Below are positions 17,788-28,168 of a stretch of 64,000 bases of DNA, in pieces (the stretch's first letter is position 1; each line of letters starts with the position of its first letter). This DNA comes from Deinococcus alpinitundrae. GTDB lineage: Bacteria > Deinococcota > Deinococci > Deinococcales > Deinococcaceae. The notes beneath the pieces were generated by a model. The model saw nothing but the letters and a program-made list of their open reading frames with translations, searched no databases and was not told the DNA's origin. The DNA lies in contig NZ_WXZL01000007.1 of NCBI RefSeq assembly GCF_009982895.1, positions 62,001 through 126,000 of the forward strand. The letters are read 5' to 3'. The position numbers were made by a program, and so were the translations under genes.

Positions 17788-19461
17788 ATGAACCGTTCCC
17801 TTCTCGCACTGACCGTTGCCCTCGGCACCTCGCTGGCCCTGGCCACCCCCGCCGATACGCTGGTCTACCAGATTGCCTCGGCCATCGGCAGCCTGGAACC
17901 TGTCCAGCCTGTTGCCACGTATGATGTGCTGCCGCTGATGCAGATGTACGAGGGGCTGTACCTCAACAACTTCGGCAAGTACGAGCCGCTGCTGGCCACC
18001 CGCTTTACCCAGAGCAAGGACGGCAAGGTCTCCACCTTCACCCTGCGCAAGAATGTCAAGTTCCACGACGGCTCGGTAATGAGCTGCACTGACGCCGAGT
18101 ACTCGATACGCCGCACCCTGCTGGTCGGCAACGAAACCTCGCAGGCCGCCCAGATTCGTGCCAATCTGCTGAATCTCTCCGGCTTCACGCCCGAGGTCAA
18201 GAAGACCTACACCTTCGCCAAGCTCTCGAGCATGGTCAAGTGCAACGCGGCGGGGCAACTGGTGCTGACCTTGGACCGCAACGTGCCGAGCTTGCTGGAC
18301 TCAATCACCCAGACCTACATCGTGCCGATGAAGGTAGCGGTGGCGGGCGGCGACTGGAGCGGCACCGCCAAGGATTTTGACGCCTTTCTCGGCAAGGACA
18401 TGTCGAACTCGTCGCTGGCTCAGAAACCCGACGGCACCGGCGCGTATCAGTTCGTGGCCCGCGATCCCAGCCGCTTCGTGATGAAAGCTTTTAACGGCTA
18501 CTGGGGCGGCGTGCCTGCGCTCAAGAATGTGATTCTCCAGAAGGTGGACAGTGACACCGCCCGCGTGCTGGCGCTGCAAAAGGGAGACGCCGACATCGCC
18601 ATCATCCCCGACCGCGACACCCTCGCCAAGCTCAAGGGCGTCTCCGGCGTCAAGGTTTACGAGGATCTGCCCACCCACGACCTGACCGGCGTGGTGCTGT
18701 ACAACCAGAACGTCAAGGACGACAAGTTGCTGCCCGCCGGACAATTGGCCGAGAACAATATGCCGGTCAACTTCTTCAGCGACGTTCATGTCCGCAGGGC
18801 CTTCGCGGCGCTGTTTGACACCAAAACCTATCTCCGCGACGCCTTGAAGGGCTACGGCCTGGCGCGGCATACCACCCTGCCCACCAACAACTGGGCCGAA
18901 GTCAAGACGCTCAACCCGCCTGCCTACAACCTCAAGACTGCCGAGGCTGAACTCAAGCAGGCGTTCGGCGGCAAGCTGTGGACCACCGGCTTTACCGTAC
19001 CGCTCTCCATCTTCTCGGGCAGTGGCGTCTCGGAAGTGGTGGCGGGTATCTTCAAACAAAATATTGAGGCCCTGAATCCCAAGTTCCACGCCAACGTCAG
19101 TAACCTCGAACTCAGCGCCGCCAACGCCTCTCTCCTCGGCGGCAAGCTGGCCCTCAACCCGCTGACCTGGGGCGGGGCCGACCCCGACACCAATTTGCGC
19201 GGTTTGTACAGCTCCGGGGGCATTCTGGCGGCAGCCACCAACATCAACGATCCCAAGATGGAAACCTTGCTCAATCAGGCCCGCGACGCGGTGGGTCAGG
19301 CTGCCCGCAAGCCGATCTACAAGGAGTTGCTGACCTATCTCAATCAGCAGACCTACGCCTTCCCGCTGCCGCAGCCGTCGATCTTCGCGGCCACCGTTTC
19401 GTCCCTCAAGGGCTACGAGAACTTCAACAAGACGAACCTGCTCAAGGTGCTGAGCAAGTAA
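17788..19461 (+). CDS. Peptide-binding protein of an ABC transporter (DppA/OppA family)
   Basis: 557-residue exported solute-binding protein (SBP_bac_5 type). Signal peptide MNRSLLALTVALGTSLALA; no lipobox Cys, so it is probably soluble or loosely attached. The mature part shows family segments such as KFHDG near residue 92 and DGTGAYQFVARDPS near 216. GGAGGT precedes the ATG. It follows the two permeases by 37 bases, but no ATPase subunits are encoded in this operon, so it must share them with another transporter. Confidence 0.92.
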   Translation: MNRSLLALTVALGTSLALATPADTLVYQIASAIGSLEPVQPVATYDVLPLMQMYEGLYLNNFGKYEPLLATRFTQSKDGKVSTFTLRKNVKFHDGSVMSCTDAEYSIRRTLLVGNETSQAAQIRANLLNLSGFTPEVKKTYTFAKLSSMVKCNAAGQLVLTLDRNVPSLLDSITQTYIVPMKVAVAGGDWSGTAKDFDAFLGKDMSNSSLAQKPDGTGAYQFVARDPSRFVMKAFNGYWGGVPALKNVILQKVDSDTARVLALQKGDADIAIIPDRDTLAKLKGVSGVKVYEDLPTHDLTGVVLYNQNVKDDKLLPAGQLAENNMPVNFFSDVHVRRAFAALFDTKTYLRDALKGYGLARHTTLPTNNWAEVKTLNPPAYNLKTAEAELKQAFGGKLWTTGFTVPLSIFSGSGVSEVVAGIFKQNIEALNPKFHANVSNLELSAANASLLGGKLALNPLTWGGADPDTNLRGLYSSGGILAAATNINDPKMETLLNQARDAVGQAARKPIYKELLTYLNQQTYAFPLPQPSIFAATVSSLKGYENFNKTNLLKVLSK

Positions 19462-19584
19462 GCCTCTCAAACCGGTCATTTGCGGCCCGCCGCGCCCACC
19501 TCAGCGCGGCGGCAGGAAAAACCGGTCACGCCGACCCGCCGCCGCTCGTTCGCCCGCCTCCACTGCCAGTCCGAGGAGAACCGC

Positions 19585-21045
19585 ATGACCGCCGCCACCA
19601 AGAGCAGCACCGAACTCGCCGCCGCCTTCGAGCAGGAAGCCAGACGTTTGCTGGAGGAATACAAGGTCCCCGGCGTCACCCTGGGTCTGCTGACGCCCGA
19701 CGGCGACCACTTTTTCAACTTCGGCGTCACCAGTCTGGAAAACCCGCTGCCGATTGATGCGGACACCATTTTCCAGATCGGCAGCACCACCAAAACCATC
19801 ACCTCGCTGACCTGCTCAGTGCTGGTCGCGCAGGGCAAACTGGACCTGGATGTGCCGGTGCGCACCTATCTCCCCGACTTCAAGCTCAAGGACGAATCGG
19901 TGGCCGCCGCGCTGACCACCCGCGACGTGCTGACGCACCAGGGCGGCTTCCAGGGCGACCTCTTCGAGGAAACCGGCAACGGCGACGACGCGCTTGAGCG
20001 GGTGCTGGACATCCTGGCCGAGTCGCCGCAGGTGGTGCCGCTGCGGGGCCACTGGAGCTACAACAACGCCGGATTCTACGTGGCTGGGCGGGTCATCGAG
20101 GTGCTGACCGGCCAGCCTTACGAAGCCGCCGTCACCGAACTGGTCTTAGCGCCGCTGGGCATGGACCATACCCTCTTCTTCCCCAATCAGGTGATGACCT
20201 ACCGCTTTGCCACCGGCCACAACAAGATCGGCGACGAAATGGTGACGCAGCGCCCCTGGATCTTGCCGCGCTCATCGGCTCCGGCAGGCGGGACCTTGAA
20301 TTCCACGCTGCGGGACATGACCCGCTACGCCCACTTCATGATGTCGGGAACGCTGCCGGACGTGCCGGAAACGGAGGGTGACGCGGCCCAGCCCGCCGAA
20401 GCGTCATCCCTGGCGGCGCTGGACCGCTCCCACTTCTGGCAACCACAGCGGCCCATCGGCGACGCCCTCAACGGCTTTCCCGGTGAGCGGGGCCAGATCG
20501 GGCAGAGCTGGTTTATCGATCAGTACCCGCAGGCCACCATCATCAGTCACGGCGGCACCACCCACGGCCACCAATCGGACTTCTGGGTCTCGCCTGACCG
20601 CAAAGTGGGCTTCATCGCCATGACCAACGCCAGCAACGGCCACGCCTACAACCGCAAGCTCAGCAAATGGATCAAGCGCGAGCTGCTGAATCTCAGCGGC
20701 ACCGAGCAGCCGGACCATGTTGTCAGCCCGGACGCCCTGAGCGACTTCGTGGGCGAGTACCTGATTATCGGGATGCCGCTGAAAATCGGCTCGCATATAG
20801 AAGCTGGGCGGCTGACCCTCACCATCCCCGATACCACGCCCGGCGCGAGCGGCACCAAGCCCGCCCCGCTCCGTTTTATCGCCCCCAACCGTGCCCTGGT
20901 CACTGGCGGCGGCGATCTGGACGACACCGGCGTCGAGTTTCTGCGCGGCGTGGGCGGCCAGGTGGAATTCATGCGCATCGGGGTCAGGCTCTACCCGCTG
21001 GAGAGCCAGAACGCCGCTCAAACCCTGCCGTTGACCGACATTTAA
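19585..21045 (+). CDS. Beta-lactamase-fold serine hydrolase, copy 1
   Basis: 486-residue class C beta-lactamase/D-peptidase-fold enzyme. Ser67-x-x-Lys70 (GSTTK) is the nucleophile pair, Tyr159-x-Asn161 (SYNN) the second motif and His322-Gly-Gly (HGGTT) replaces the KTG triad, as in esterases and D-aminopeptidases. A C-terminal domain of about 100 residues of beta character follows. No signal peptide, so it should act in the cytoplasm on imported material, not as antibiotic resistance. GAGGAG lies six bases before the ATG. It is the first of three tandem paralogues. Confidence 0.9.
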   Translation: MTAATKSSTELAAAFEQEARRLLEEYKVPGVTLGLLTPDGDHFFNFGVTSLENPLPIDADTIFQIGSTTKTITSLTCSVLVAQGKLDLDVPVRTYLPDFKLKDESVAAALTTRDVLTHQGGFQGDLFEETGNGDDALERVLDILAESPQVVPLRGHWSYNNAGFYVAGRVIEVLTGQPYEAAVTELVLAPLGMDHTLFFPNQVMTYRFATGHNKIGDEMVTQRPWILPRSSAPAGGTLNSTLRDMTRYAHFMMSGTLPDVPETEGDAAQPAEASSLAALDRSHFWQPQRPIGDALNGFPGERGQIGQSWFIDQYPQATIISHGGTTHGHQSDFWVSPDRKVGFIAMTNASNGHAYNRKLSKWIKRELLNLSGTEQPDHVVSPDALSDFVGEYLIIGMPLKIGSHIEAGRLTLTIPDTTPGASGTKPAPLRFIAPNRALVTGGGDLDDTGVEFLRGVGGQVEFMRIGVRLYPLESQNAAQTLPLTDI

Positions 21046-21093
21046 CAACCCACCCGATTGGTTTACCGCTTCAAGTCGCCAGGAGGATCCAAC

Positions 21094-22557
21094 ATGACCG
21101 CAACCACACCCAAGAGCAGCACCGAACTCGCCGCCGCCTTCAAGCAGGAAGCCCAGCGTTTGATGGAGGAATACAAGATCCCCGGCGTCACCCTGGGTCT
21201 GCTGACACCCGACGGCGACCACTTTTTCAACTTCGGTGTCACCAACCTGGAAAATCCCCTGCCGATCACCAACGACACCATCTTCCAGATCGGCAGCACC
21301 ACCAAGACCATCACCTCGCTGACCTGCTCGGTGCTGGTCGCGCAGGGCAAACTGGATCTGGACGTGCCGGTGCGCACCTACCTGCCGGACTTCAAGCTCA
21401 AGGACGAATCGGTGGCCGCCGCGCTGACCACCCGCGACGTGCTGACCCACCAGGGCGGCTTCATGGGCGATTTGTTCGACGATACCGGCGAGGGTGACGA
21501 CGCCATCGCCAAGGTGCTGGACGTGCTGGCCGGGTCGCCGCAGGTGGTGCCGCTGCGGGGCCACTGGAGCTACAACAACGCCGGATTCTTCGTGGCCGGG
21601 CGGGTCATTGAAATGATCACCGGCAAGACCTACGAGGCCGCCGTCACCGAACTGGTTTTGACGCCGCTGGGCATGGACCATACCCTCTTCTTTCCCAGTC
21701 AGATCATGACCTACCGCTACGCCACCGGTTACAACAAAGTCGGTGACAAGATGGTGGTGCAGCGCCCCTGGATGATGATGCGCTCGGCGGCCCCAGCGGG
21801 CAGCAGTTGCTCATCCACCGTCAGCGACATGGCGAAGTATGCCCACTACATCATGTCGGGCACGCTGCCCGAGACCAAACCCACCGAGAAGGTAGACGGC
21901 CAGGAAGCAGACGCCGAACCCGGCGCCGAACCGACCGTCAAGACTTTGGACCGCACCCAGCTCTGGACACCCGTTCGCAGCGTGGGGGTCGGCATTAACG
22001 CCTTTCCCGGCGAGGAAGGGCAGATTGGGCAGAGCTGGTTTATCGATCAGTACGACAGCGCCACCGTCATCAGTCACGGCGGCACCACGCTGGGCCATCA
22101 ATCGGACTTCTGGGTCTCACCGGACCGCAAGGTGGGCTTTATCGCCATGACCAACGCCAGTAACGGCCACGCCATGAACCGCAAGCTCAGCGAATGGGTC
22201 AAGCACGAGGTGTTGGGGCTGAGTCAGCCGGAGCAGGAAGAAGTCAAGTTGAGTGCAGGCGAACTGGACGCATTGACGGGAACCTACGACGTGGTGGGCC
22301 AGAGCTACACCCTCGGCGCGAAGGTGGAGGGCGGCCAACTGGTGCTGACCATCCCCGATGGGGCCTCGGGAGACACACAGGACTTGGCCCTGTACTTCCT
22401 CGCCCCGGACCGCGCCGTTGTGGCGAGCGGCGACGCCGAGGGCCTCGGGGTGGAGTTTTTGAGAAAAGGCGGCGAGGTCGAGTTTATGCGCTTCGGCGCG
22501 CGGCTCTATCCACGCGCCACCGAAGTGCTTCAGCCGCCAGTCACCGCTGCGCTGTAA
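21094..22557 (+). CDS. Beta-lactamase-fold serine hydrolase, copy 2
   Basis: 487-residue paralogue, nearly identical to copy 1 through most of the first 200 residues and diverging in the C-terminal third. The GSTTK, SYNN and HGGTT motifs are intact, so it should be active. No signal peptide. AGGAGG precedes the ATG. A stretch between the lid region and LDRTQLW is acidic and longer than in copy 3. Substrate differences between copies probably lie in the variable C-terminal domain and the insert near residue 265. Confidence 0.9.
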   Translation: MTATTPKSSTELAAAFKQEAQRLMEEYKIPGVTLGLLTPDGDHFFNFGVTNLENPLPITNDTIFQIGSTTKTITSLTCSVLVAQGKLDLDVPVRTYLPDFKLKDESVAAALTTRDVLTHQGGFMGDLFDDTGEGDDAIAKVLDVLAGSPQVVPLRGHWSYNNAGFFVAGRVIEMITGKTYEAAVTELVLTPLGMDHTLFFPSQIMTYRYATGYNKVGDKMVVQRPWMMMRSAAPAGSSCSSTVSDMAKYAHYIMSGTLPETKPTEKVDGQEADAEPGAEPTVKTLDRTQLWTPVRSVGVGINAFPGEEGQIGQSWFIDQYDSATVISHGGTTLGHQSDFWVSPDRKVGFIAMTNASNGHAMNRKLSEWVKHEVLGLSQPEQEEVKLSAGELDALTGTYDVVGQSYTLGAKVEGGQLVLTIPDGASGDTQDLALYFLAPDRAVVASGDAEGLGVEFLRKGGEVEFMRFGARLYPRATEVLQPPVTAAL

Positions 22558-22596
22558 GAGCCGCACGCCACCACCGCACCGCAGGGAGGCCGACCG

Positions 22597-24039
22597 ATGA
22601 CCGCGATCACCGCGAGCAGTACCGAACTCGCCGCCGCCTTTGAGCAAGAAGCCCAGCGCTTGATGGACGAATTCAAGGTGCCGGGCGTGAGCATGGCCCT
22701 GATGTTGCCGGACGGCGACCACTTCCTGTGTTTCGGCGTCACCAGTATCGACAATCCGCTGCCGGTCACCGACGACACCATTTTTCAGATCGGCAGCATC
22801 ACCAAAACCCTGACCTCGCTGACCCTCTCAGCCCTGGCGGAGCAGGGCAAGCTGAACATCACCGACAGGGTGCGCGACCATATTCCCGACTTCAAAATGA
22901 AAGACACCTCGGTGGCGGGGAACCTGACCATTCTGGACGTGTTGACCCACCAGGGCGGCTTTCAAGGCGACTTTTTTCAGGATACCGGCGAGGGCGACGA
23001 CGCGCTAGCCAGGGTCGTGGACGCGGTGGCCGCTTTGCCGCAGGTCGTACCGATGCGGACGCACTGGAGTTATAGCAACGCCGGATTTTACATTGCCGGG
23101 CGGGTGATCGAGCTGGTGTCGGGACTGACTTATGAAGCCGCCGTCACCGAACTGGTCTTGAAGCCGCTGGGGATGGATCACACCTTCTTTTCTGCCAACG
23201 AGGTGATGACGTACCGCTTTGCCACCGGTTACAACAAGGTCGGCGACAAGATGGTGGTGCAGCGCCCCTGGCTGATGATGCGCTCTGGGGGGCCAGCCGG
23301 AAGCACTTGCTGCTCCAGTGCGCGCGATCTGGTCAAGTACCTTCATTACATGCTGTCCGGCAGGCTGGCCCCGCAGGAAGCAGCCGACGACGAGAACCGC
23401 GAACAGCCGCCGCTGGCAACGCTGGACCGTGCCCGCCTGTGGACAGCCGTGCGCGAAATCGGCCCGTCTACCAGCGGCCCGCCCGGCACACAGAGGCGCA
23501 TCGGCCAGAGCTGGTTTCTGGATCAGTCCGGGGGCGCACTGCTGATCAGTCACGGGGGCAGCACGCTGGGACACCAGTCCAACCTGTGGGTCTCGCCGGA
23601 TCGCCAGGTCGGCTTCGTCTCGCTGACCAACGCCCCCAACGGCCACGCCATGAATCAGAAATTGAGCGAGTGGGTCAAGCATGAAGTGCTGGGGCTGAGC
23701 GAATCACCTGCCGCGGACCTCAACCCTGGCGAGGCTGAACTTCAGCCGCTGCTGGGTTACTACAGCGTGATCGGCCAAGCGCAGCCCATTGCCACGACAC
23801 TGCAACAGGGCCGATTGGTGGTCACCTTGCCGGACGGCTCGCCTAGTGGCAGAGACTTGCCCGTGCGCTTCATCGCTCCAGATCACGCCGTCGTGGTGGG
23901 CGGCGACGCGGACGGTATCAGCGTGGAATTTTTGCGTGAAGACGGTGAGGTCCGGTTCATGCGGCTGGGGTTGCGGCTTTGTCCGCGTCAGAGCGGAGCG
24001 CAGCACACTGGAGCGCCGCAAAGTGGAGGACAGTTATGA
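22597..24039 (+). CDS. Beta-lactamase-fold serine hydrolase, copy 3
   Basis: 480-residue paralogue, the most divergent of the three. Motifs are GSITK, SYSN and HGGST, all functional variants. No signal peptide; GGGAGG lies six bases before the ATG. The stop overlaps the deacylase ATG (ATGA), tying the hydrolases to D-amino-acid metabolism. Likely activities are D-aminopeptidase, D-stereospecific amidase or esterase. Confidence 0.9.
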   Translation: MTAITASSTELAAAFEQEAQRLMDEFKVPGVSMALMLPDGDHFLCFGVTSIDNPLPVTDDTIFQIGSITKTLTSLTLSALAEQGKLNITDRVRDHIPDFKMKDTSVAGNLTILDVLTHQGGFQGDFFQDTGEGDDALARVVDAVAALPQVVPMRTHWSYSNAGFYIAGRVIELVSGLTYEAAVTELVLKPLGMDHTFFSANEVMTYRFATGYNKVGDKMVVQRPWLMMRSGGPAGSTCCSSARDLVKYLHYMLSGRLAPQEAADDENREQPPLATLDRARLWTAVREIGPSTSGPPGTQRRIGQSWFLDQSGGALLISHGGSTLGHQSNLWVSPDRQVGFVSLTNAPNGHAMNQKLSEWVKHEVLGLSESPAADLNPGEAELQPLLGYYSVIGQAQPIATTLQQGRLVVTLPDGSPSGRDLPVRFIAPDHAVVVGGDADGISVEFLREDGEVRFMRLGLRLCPRQSGAQHTGAPQSGGQL

Positions 24040-25694
24040 ATCAGACTTGGATTCGGGGCGGTACCCTGATCGACGGCACCGGAGCGCCCGCCCGCCAGGC
24101 GGATCTGCTGATTCAAGGTGACAAGATTGCCCGGATCAGCGCCCCCGGCGGCGACGTCCCCGAGGGGGCCGAGGTGGTGGACGCTTCCGGGCTGGTGGTG
24201 GCCCCCGGCTTCATCGACGTGATGAGCCACTCGGTCTCGAATCTGCTGGCCGACGGCCTGAGCGTGGGCAAGGTGACGCAGGGCGTGACCACCGAGATCA
24301 TGGGCGAGGGCTGGACTCCGGCCCCCGCCGTAGCGGGTGAGGCCCACGCCTTTCCCGTTCATGGTCTGCCGGGCGGCGACGAGCGCTGGATCGAGCGGGC
24401 CAAGGGCTGGACACGCTTCGGCGATTGGCTGGCCGCGCAGGAGGGAGTGGGCGCGGCCGTCAACTTCGGCTCGTTTCTGGGCGCCACCACCGTCAGGATG
24501 GTCGGCAAGGGCCACGCGGCGGGCGAGGCCACGCCGCAGGAACTGGATGAAATGCGCCGCGTGACCCGCGAGGCGATGGAGGACGGCGCCTATGGAGTCG
24601 CCTCGGCGCTGATCTACCCGCCCGGCAGCTACGCCAGCACTGACGAACTCGTCGCCATTTGCGAGGAAGTCGCCGCCGCGCAGGGCATCTACATCACCCA
24701 CATGCGCTCCGAGGGCGAGGGGATTCTGGAAGGCTTCGCCGAGGCCCTGGAGATCAGCACCCGCAGCGGAGCAAGGCTGCACCTCTACCACCTCAAGGCA
24801 GCGGGGCAGCCGGCCTGGCCGAAGATGGCGACCCTCATTGAGCGCATCAACGCCGAGAAGGCAGTAGGCAAGGATATCTACGCCGACATGTACCTGTATA
24901 CGGCAGGCGGCACTGGCCTGGCGGCGTCCTGCCCGCCCTGGGCCAGCGAGGACAACCTGCTCAAGGAGCGCCTGCGCGATCCCGAGACCCGCGCCAAGAT
25001 CCGGGCGGCCATGCTGGCACCTGACGGCACCTGGGAGCCGCTGGGTGGCCTGGCCGGGCCGCAAGGCGTCTACCCGGTGGGCCTGAGCTTGCCCGAACAC
25101 GCCGGGTACCGGGGCCGCTCGCTGGCCGAGATCGCCAGTCAGCGCGGCCAGGACTGGATTGACACGGTGCTGGATTTGATCGAGGCGGAGCCGGAGGGGA
25201 TCGGCACCCTCTATCACCTGATGAGCGAAGCCAACATCCAGTCTCAGCTCAAAGAACCCTGGGTGATGCTCGGCTCCGACGCAGCGGGCGACGATCCCGG
25301 CGATCAGGAAGGCGGCTTCGCGGGCGGCCATCCCCGGGCGCTGGGCAACTTCACCCGGCTGCTGGGCCACTACGTGCGCGATCTGGGGCTGATGGACTTG
25401 GAGGAAGGTGTGCGCCGCATCACCAGCCTGCCCGCCGAACACCTGCGCCTCATCGGGCGCGGCGTGCTGCGGGAGGGGGCTTTCGCCGACGTGGTGATTT
25501 TTGATCCGCGGACCATTCAGGACAAGGCCACCTACACCGAGTCCAACAAACTCTCGGTGGGCGTACGTGACGTGTGGGTCAACGGGGTACAGACCTTGAA
25601 GGCCAGCAAGCATACCGGAGCGCTGCCGGGCGTCCGGCTGTACGGGCCGGGAGCCCGTGTCCGCAGCGCCGCAGGCCGCCGCACAGGCGCTTAA
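24036..25694 (+). CDS. N-acyl-D-amino-acid deacylase (amidohydrolase superfamily)
   Basis: 552-residue metal-dependent hydrolase of the D-aminoacylase group (COG3653 type), which frees D-amino acids from N-acyl or peptide-like derivatives. Seen: an N-terminal beta part (GGTLIDGTGAP), APGFIDV, GVTTE, His222 (ITHMRSEG), His252 (LYHLKA) and Asp415 (LGSDA). Two positions are unusual: the first His of the DxHxH motif is Met63 (DVMSH) and the Cys of the usual GNCG turn is replaced by Glu91 (GEGW), which could act as the bridging carboxylate. The ATG overlaps the hydrolase stop. The exact acyl group and amino acid are unknown. Confidence 0.88.
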   Translation: MNQTWIRGGTLIDGTGAPARQADLLIQGDKIARISAPGGDVPEGAEVVDASGLVVAPGFIDVMSHSVSNLLADGLSVGKVTQGVTTEIMGEGWTPAPAVAGEAHAFPVHGLPGGDERWIERAKGWTRFGDWLAAQEGVGAAVNFGSFLGATTVRMVGKGHAAGEATPQELDEMRRVTREAMEDGAYGVASALIYPPGSYASTDELVAICEEVAAAQGIYITHMRSEGEGILEGFAEALEISTRSGARLHLYHLKAAGQPAWPKMATLIERINAEKAVGKDIYADMYLYTAGGTGLAASCPPWASEDNLLKERLRDPETRAKIRAAMLAPDGTWEPLGGLAGPQGVYPVGLSLPEHAGYRGRSLAEIASQRGQDWIDTVLDLIEAEPEGIGTLYHLMSEANIQSQLKEPWVMLGSDAAGDDPGDQEGGFAGGHPRALGNFTRLLGHYVRDLGLMDLEEGVRRITSLPAEHLRLIGRGVLREGAFADVVIFDPRTIQDKATYTESNKLSVGVRDVWVNGVQTLKASKHTGALPGVRLYGPGARVRSAAGRRTGA

Positions 25695-25706
25695 GAGAAG
25701 GCACCT

Positions 25707-26561
25707 GTGATCACCGCCTCTGCCGCCGCCACCAAAGTCCAGGCCACCACCGCCATCGATCTGCTGCGCACTGGCCTGGACGGGTTCGGGCAGCGGGACC
25801 AATCAATCGCCCGCTTCTTCATCGACCACGCCGAAGAAATTCCTTTTCTGAGCGCCGGGGAAATCGCCGAGACCCTAGGGGTCAGCGGCGCGGCCATCAC
25901 CCGCTTTGCCCAGCGGGTCGGCTACGAGGGTTATCCGCATCTCCAGCGCAGGATTCGTCAGGAGTTGCGGGCCACCCTGGGCATGAAACAGCCGGGCCAG
26001 CCAGGCAGCACGGTGTCGCACTTCTGGGCCAGCGAGCGCAGCAATCTGGACGGCCTACAAGACCTGGCCGAAGACCAGTTGCTGCGGTTTGCCCGCAGCC
26101 TGGCCCAGGCCGGGCAAATCTGGGTGGTGGGGGCGCGCTCGTCGTATGGGCTGGCGCTGATTGCCGAAACCATCTTCTCATCGTTTCGTCCCCGCGTGCG
26201 GGCGTATTCGACAGACCTGCTGCTCAGCCGCCCCGAGCAACTGCTGGAAGTGGCCGCCGGAGACGTGGTGCTGGTCTTTACCCTGCGGCGCTACAGCCGC
26301 GCGACCACCAGAATCACCCAGGCCCTGCACCACTACGGCGCGAGGGTGCTGCTGCTCACCGATCAGGGCGTGTCTCCGCTGGGCAAGATCGCCGACCAGA
26401 GTCTGCGGCTGCCCACCCAGGGTTCGGACGTACTCGCCTCGCTCTCGCCCTTCGTCAGCTTGATCACCCTGATCGCCTCGCTGATGGCCCAGGAACTGCG
26501 CGGCGGGCACCTCAAGCAGGCTGAGGACCTCAACGGCGAGTTCAGCGTCTACGAGTACTGA
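25707..26561 (+). CDS. RpiR-family transcriptional regulator
   Basis: 284-residue regulator with an N-terminal HTH_6 domain (SAGEIAETLGVSGAAITRFAQRVGY, about residues 49-73) and a C-terminal SIS sugar-isomerase-like domain (GARSSYGLA near 143; VLVFTLRRYSRAT near 190) that normally senses a phosphosugar. The GTG start at 25707 follows GAGAAGG; it is 12 bases after the deacylase stop, so it is the last gene of the operon and probably autoregulates it. RpiR proteins controlling muropeptide or amino-sugar use would fit a cell-wall-derived substrate. Confidence 0.9.
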   Translation: MITASAAATKVQATTAIDLLRTGLDGFGQRDQSIARFFIDHAEEIPFLSAGEIAETLGVSGAAITRFAQRVGYEGYPHLQRRIRQELRATLGMKQPGQPGSTVSHFWASERSNLDGLQDLAEDQLLRFARSLAQAGQIWVVGARSSYGLALIAETIFSSFRPRVRAYSTDLLLSRPEQLLEVAAGDVVLVFTLRRYSRATTRITQALHHYGARVLLLTDQGVSPLGKIADQSLRLPTQGSDVLASLSPFVSLITLIASLMAQELRGGHLKQAEDLNGEFSVYEY

Positions 26562-26578
26562 AGCGGGTTCAAACCAAA

Positions 26579-26625
26579 AAGAAGGGGCCGCCGTCTTATT
26601 CACAGACGGCGGCCCTTATTCTTCT
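26579..26625. terminator. Strong bidirectional terminator
   Basis: A perfect 12-bp stem (26585-26596 with 26604-26615) with a 7-base loop, flanked by T-rich sequence on both strands. It closes the D-amino-acid operon on the plus strand and the nuo operon on the minus strand. Confidence 0.9.
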
Positions 26626-26637
26626 GACTCAGTTCGG

Positions 26638-28092
<1,455 letters not shown>

Positions 28093-28168
28093 GAGAGGCC
28101 CCTTTTAGGGTAGATACGGAGCCCAGAGCAAGGGGCGCAGGAGAAGCTGAAAGCCAACATTGTGCCGC

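Noticed and set aside
19585..24039. The three beta-lactamase-fold genes as antibiotic-resistance beta-lactamases
   Set aside because: They lack signal peptides, carry HGG in place of KTG and sit in a D-amino-acid operon; a peptidase, amidase or esterase role fits better.
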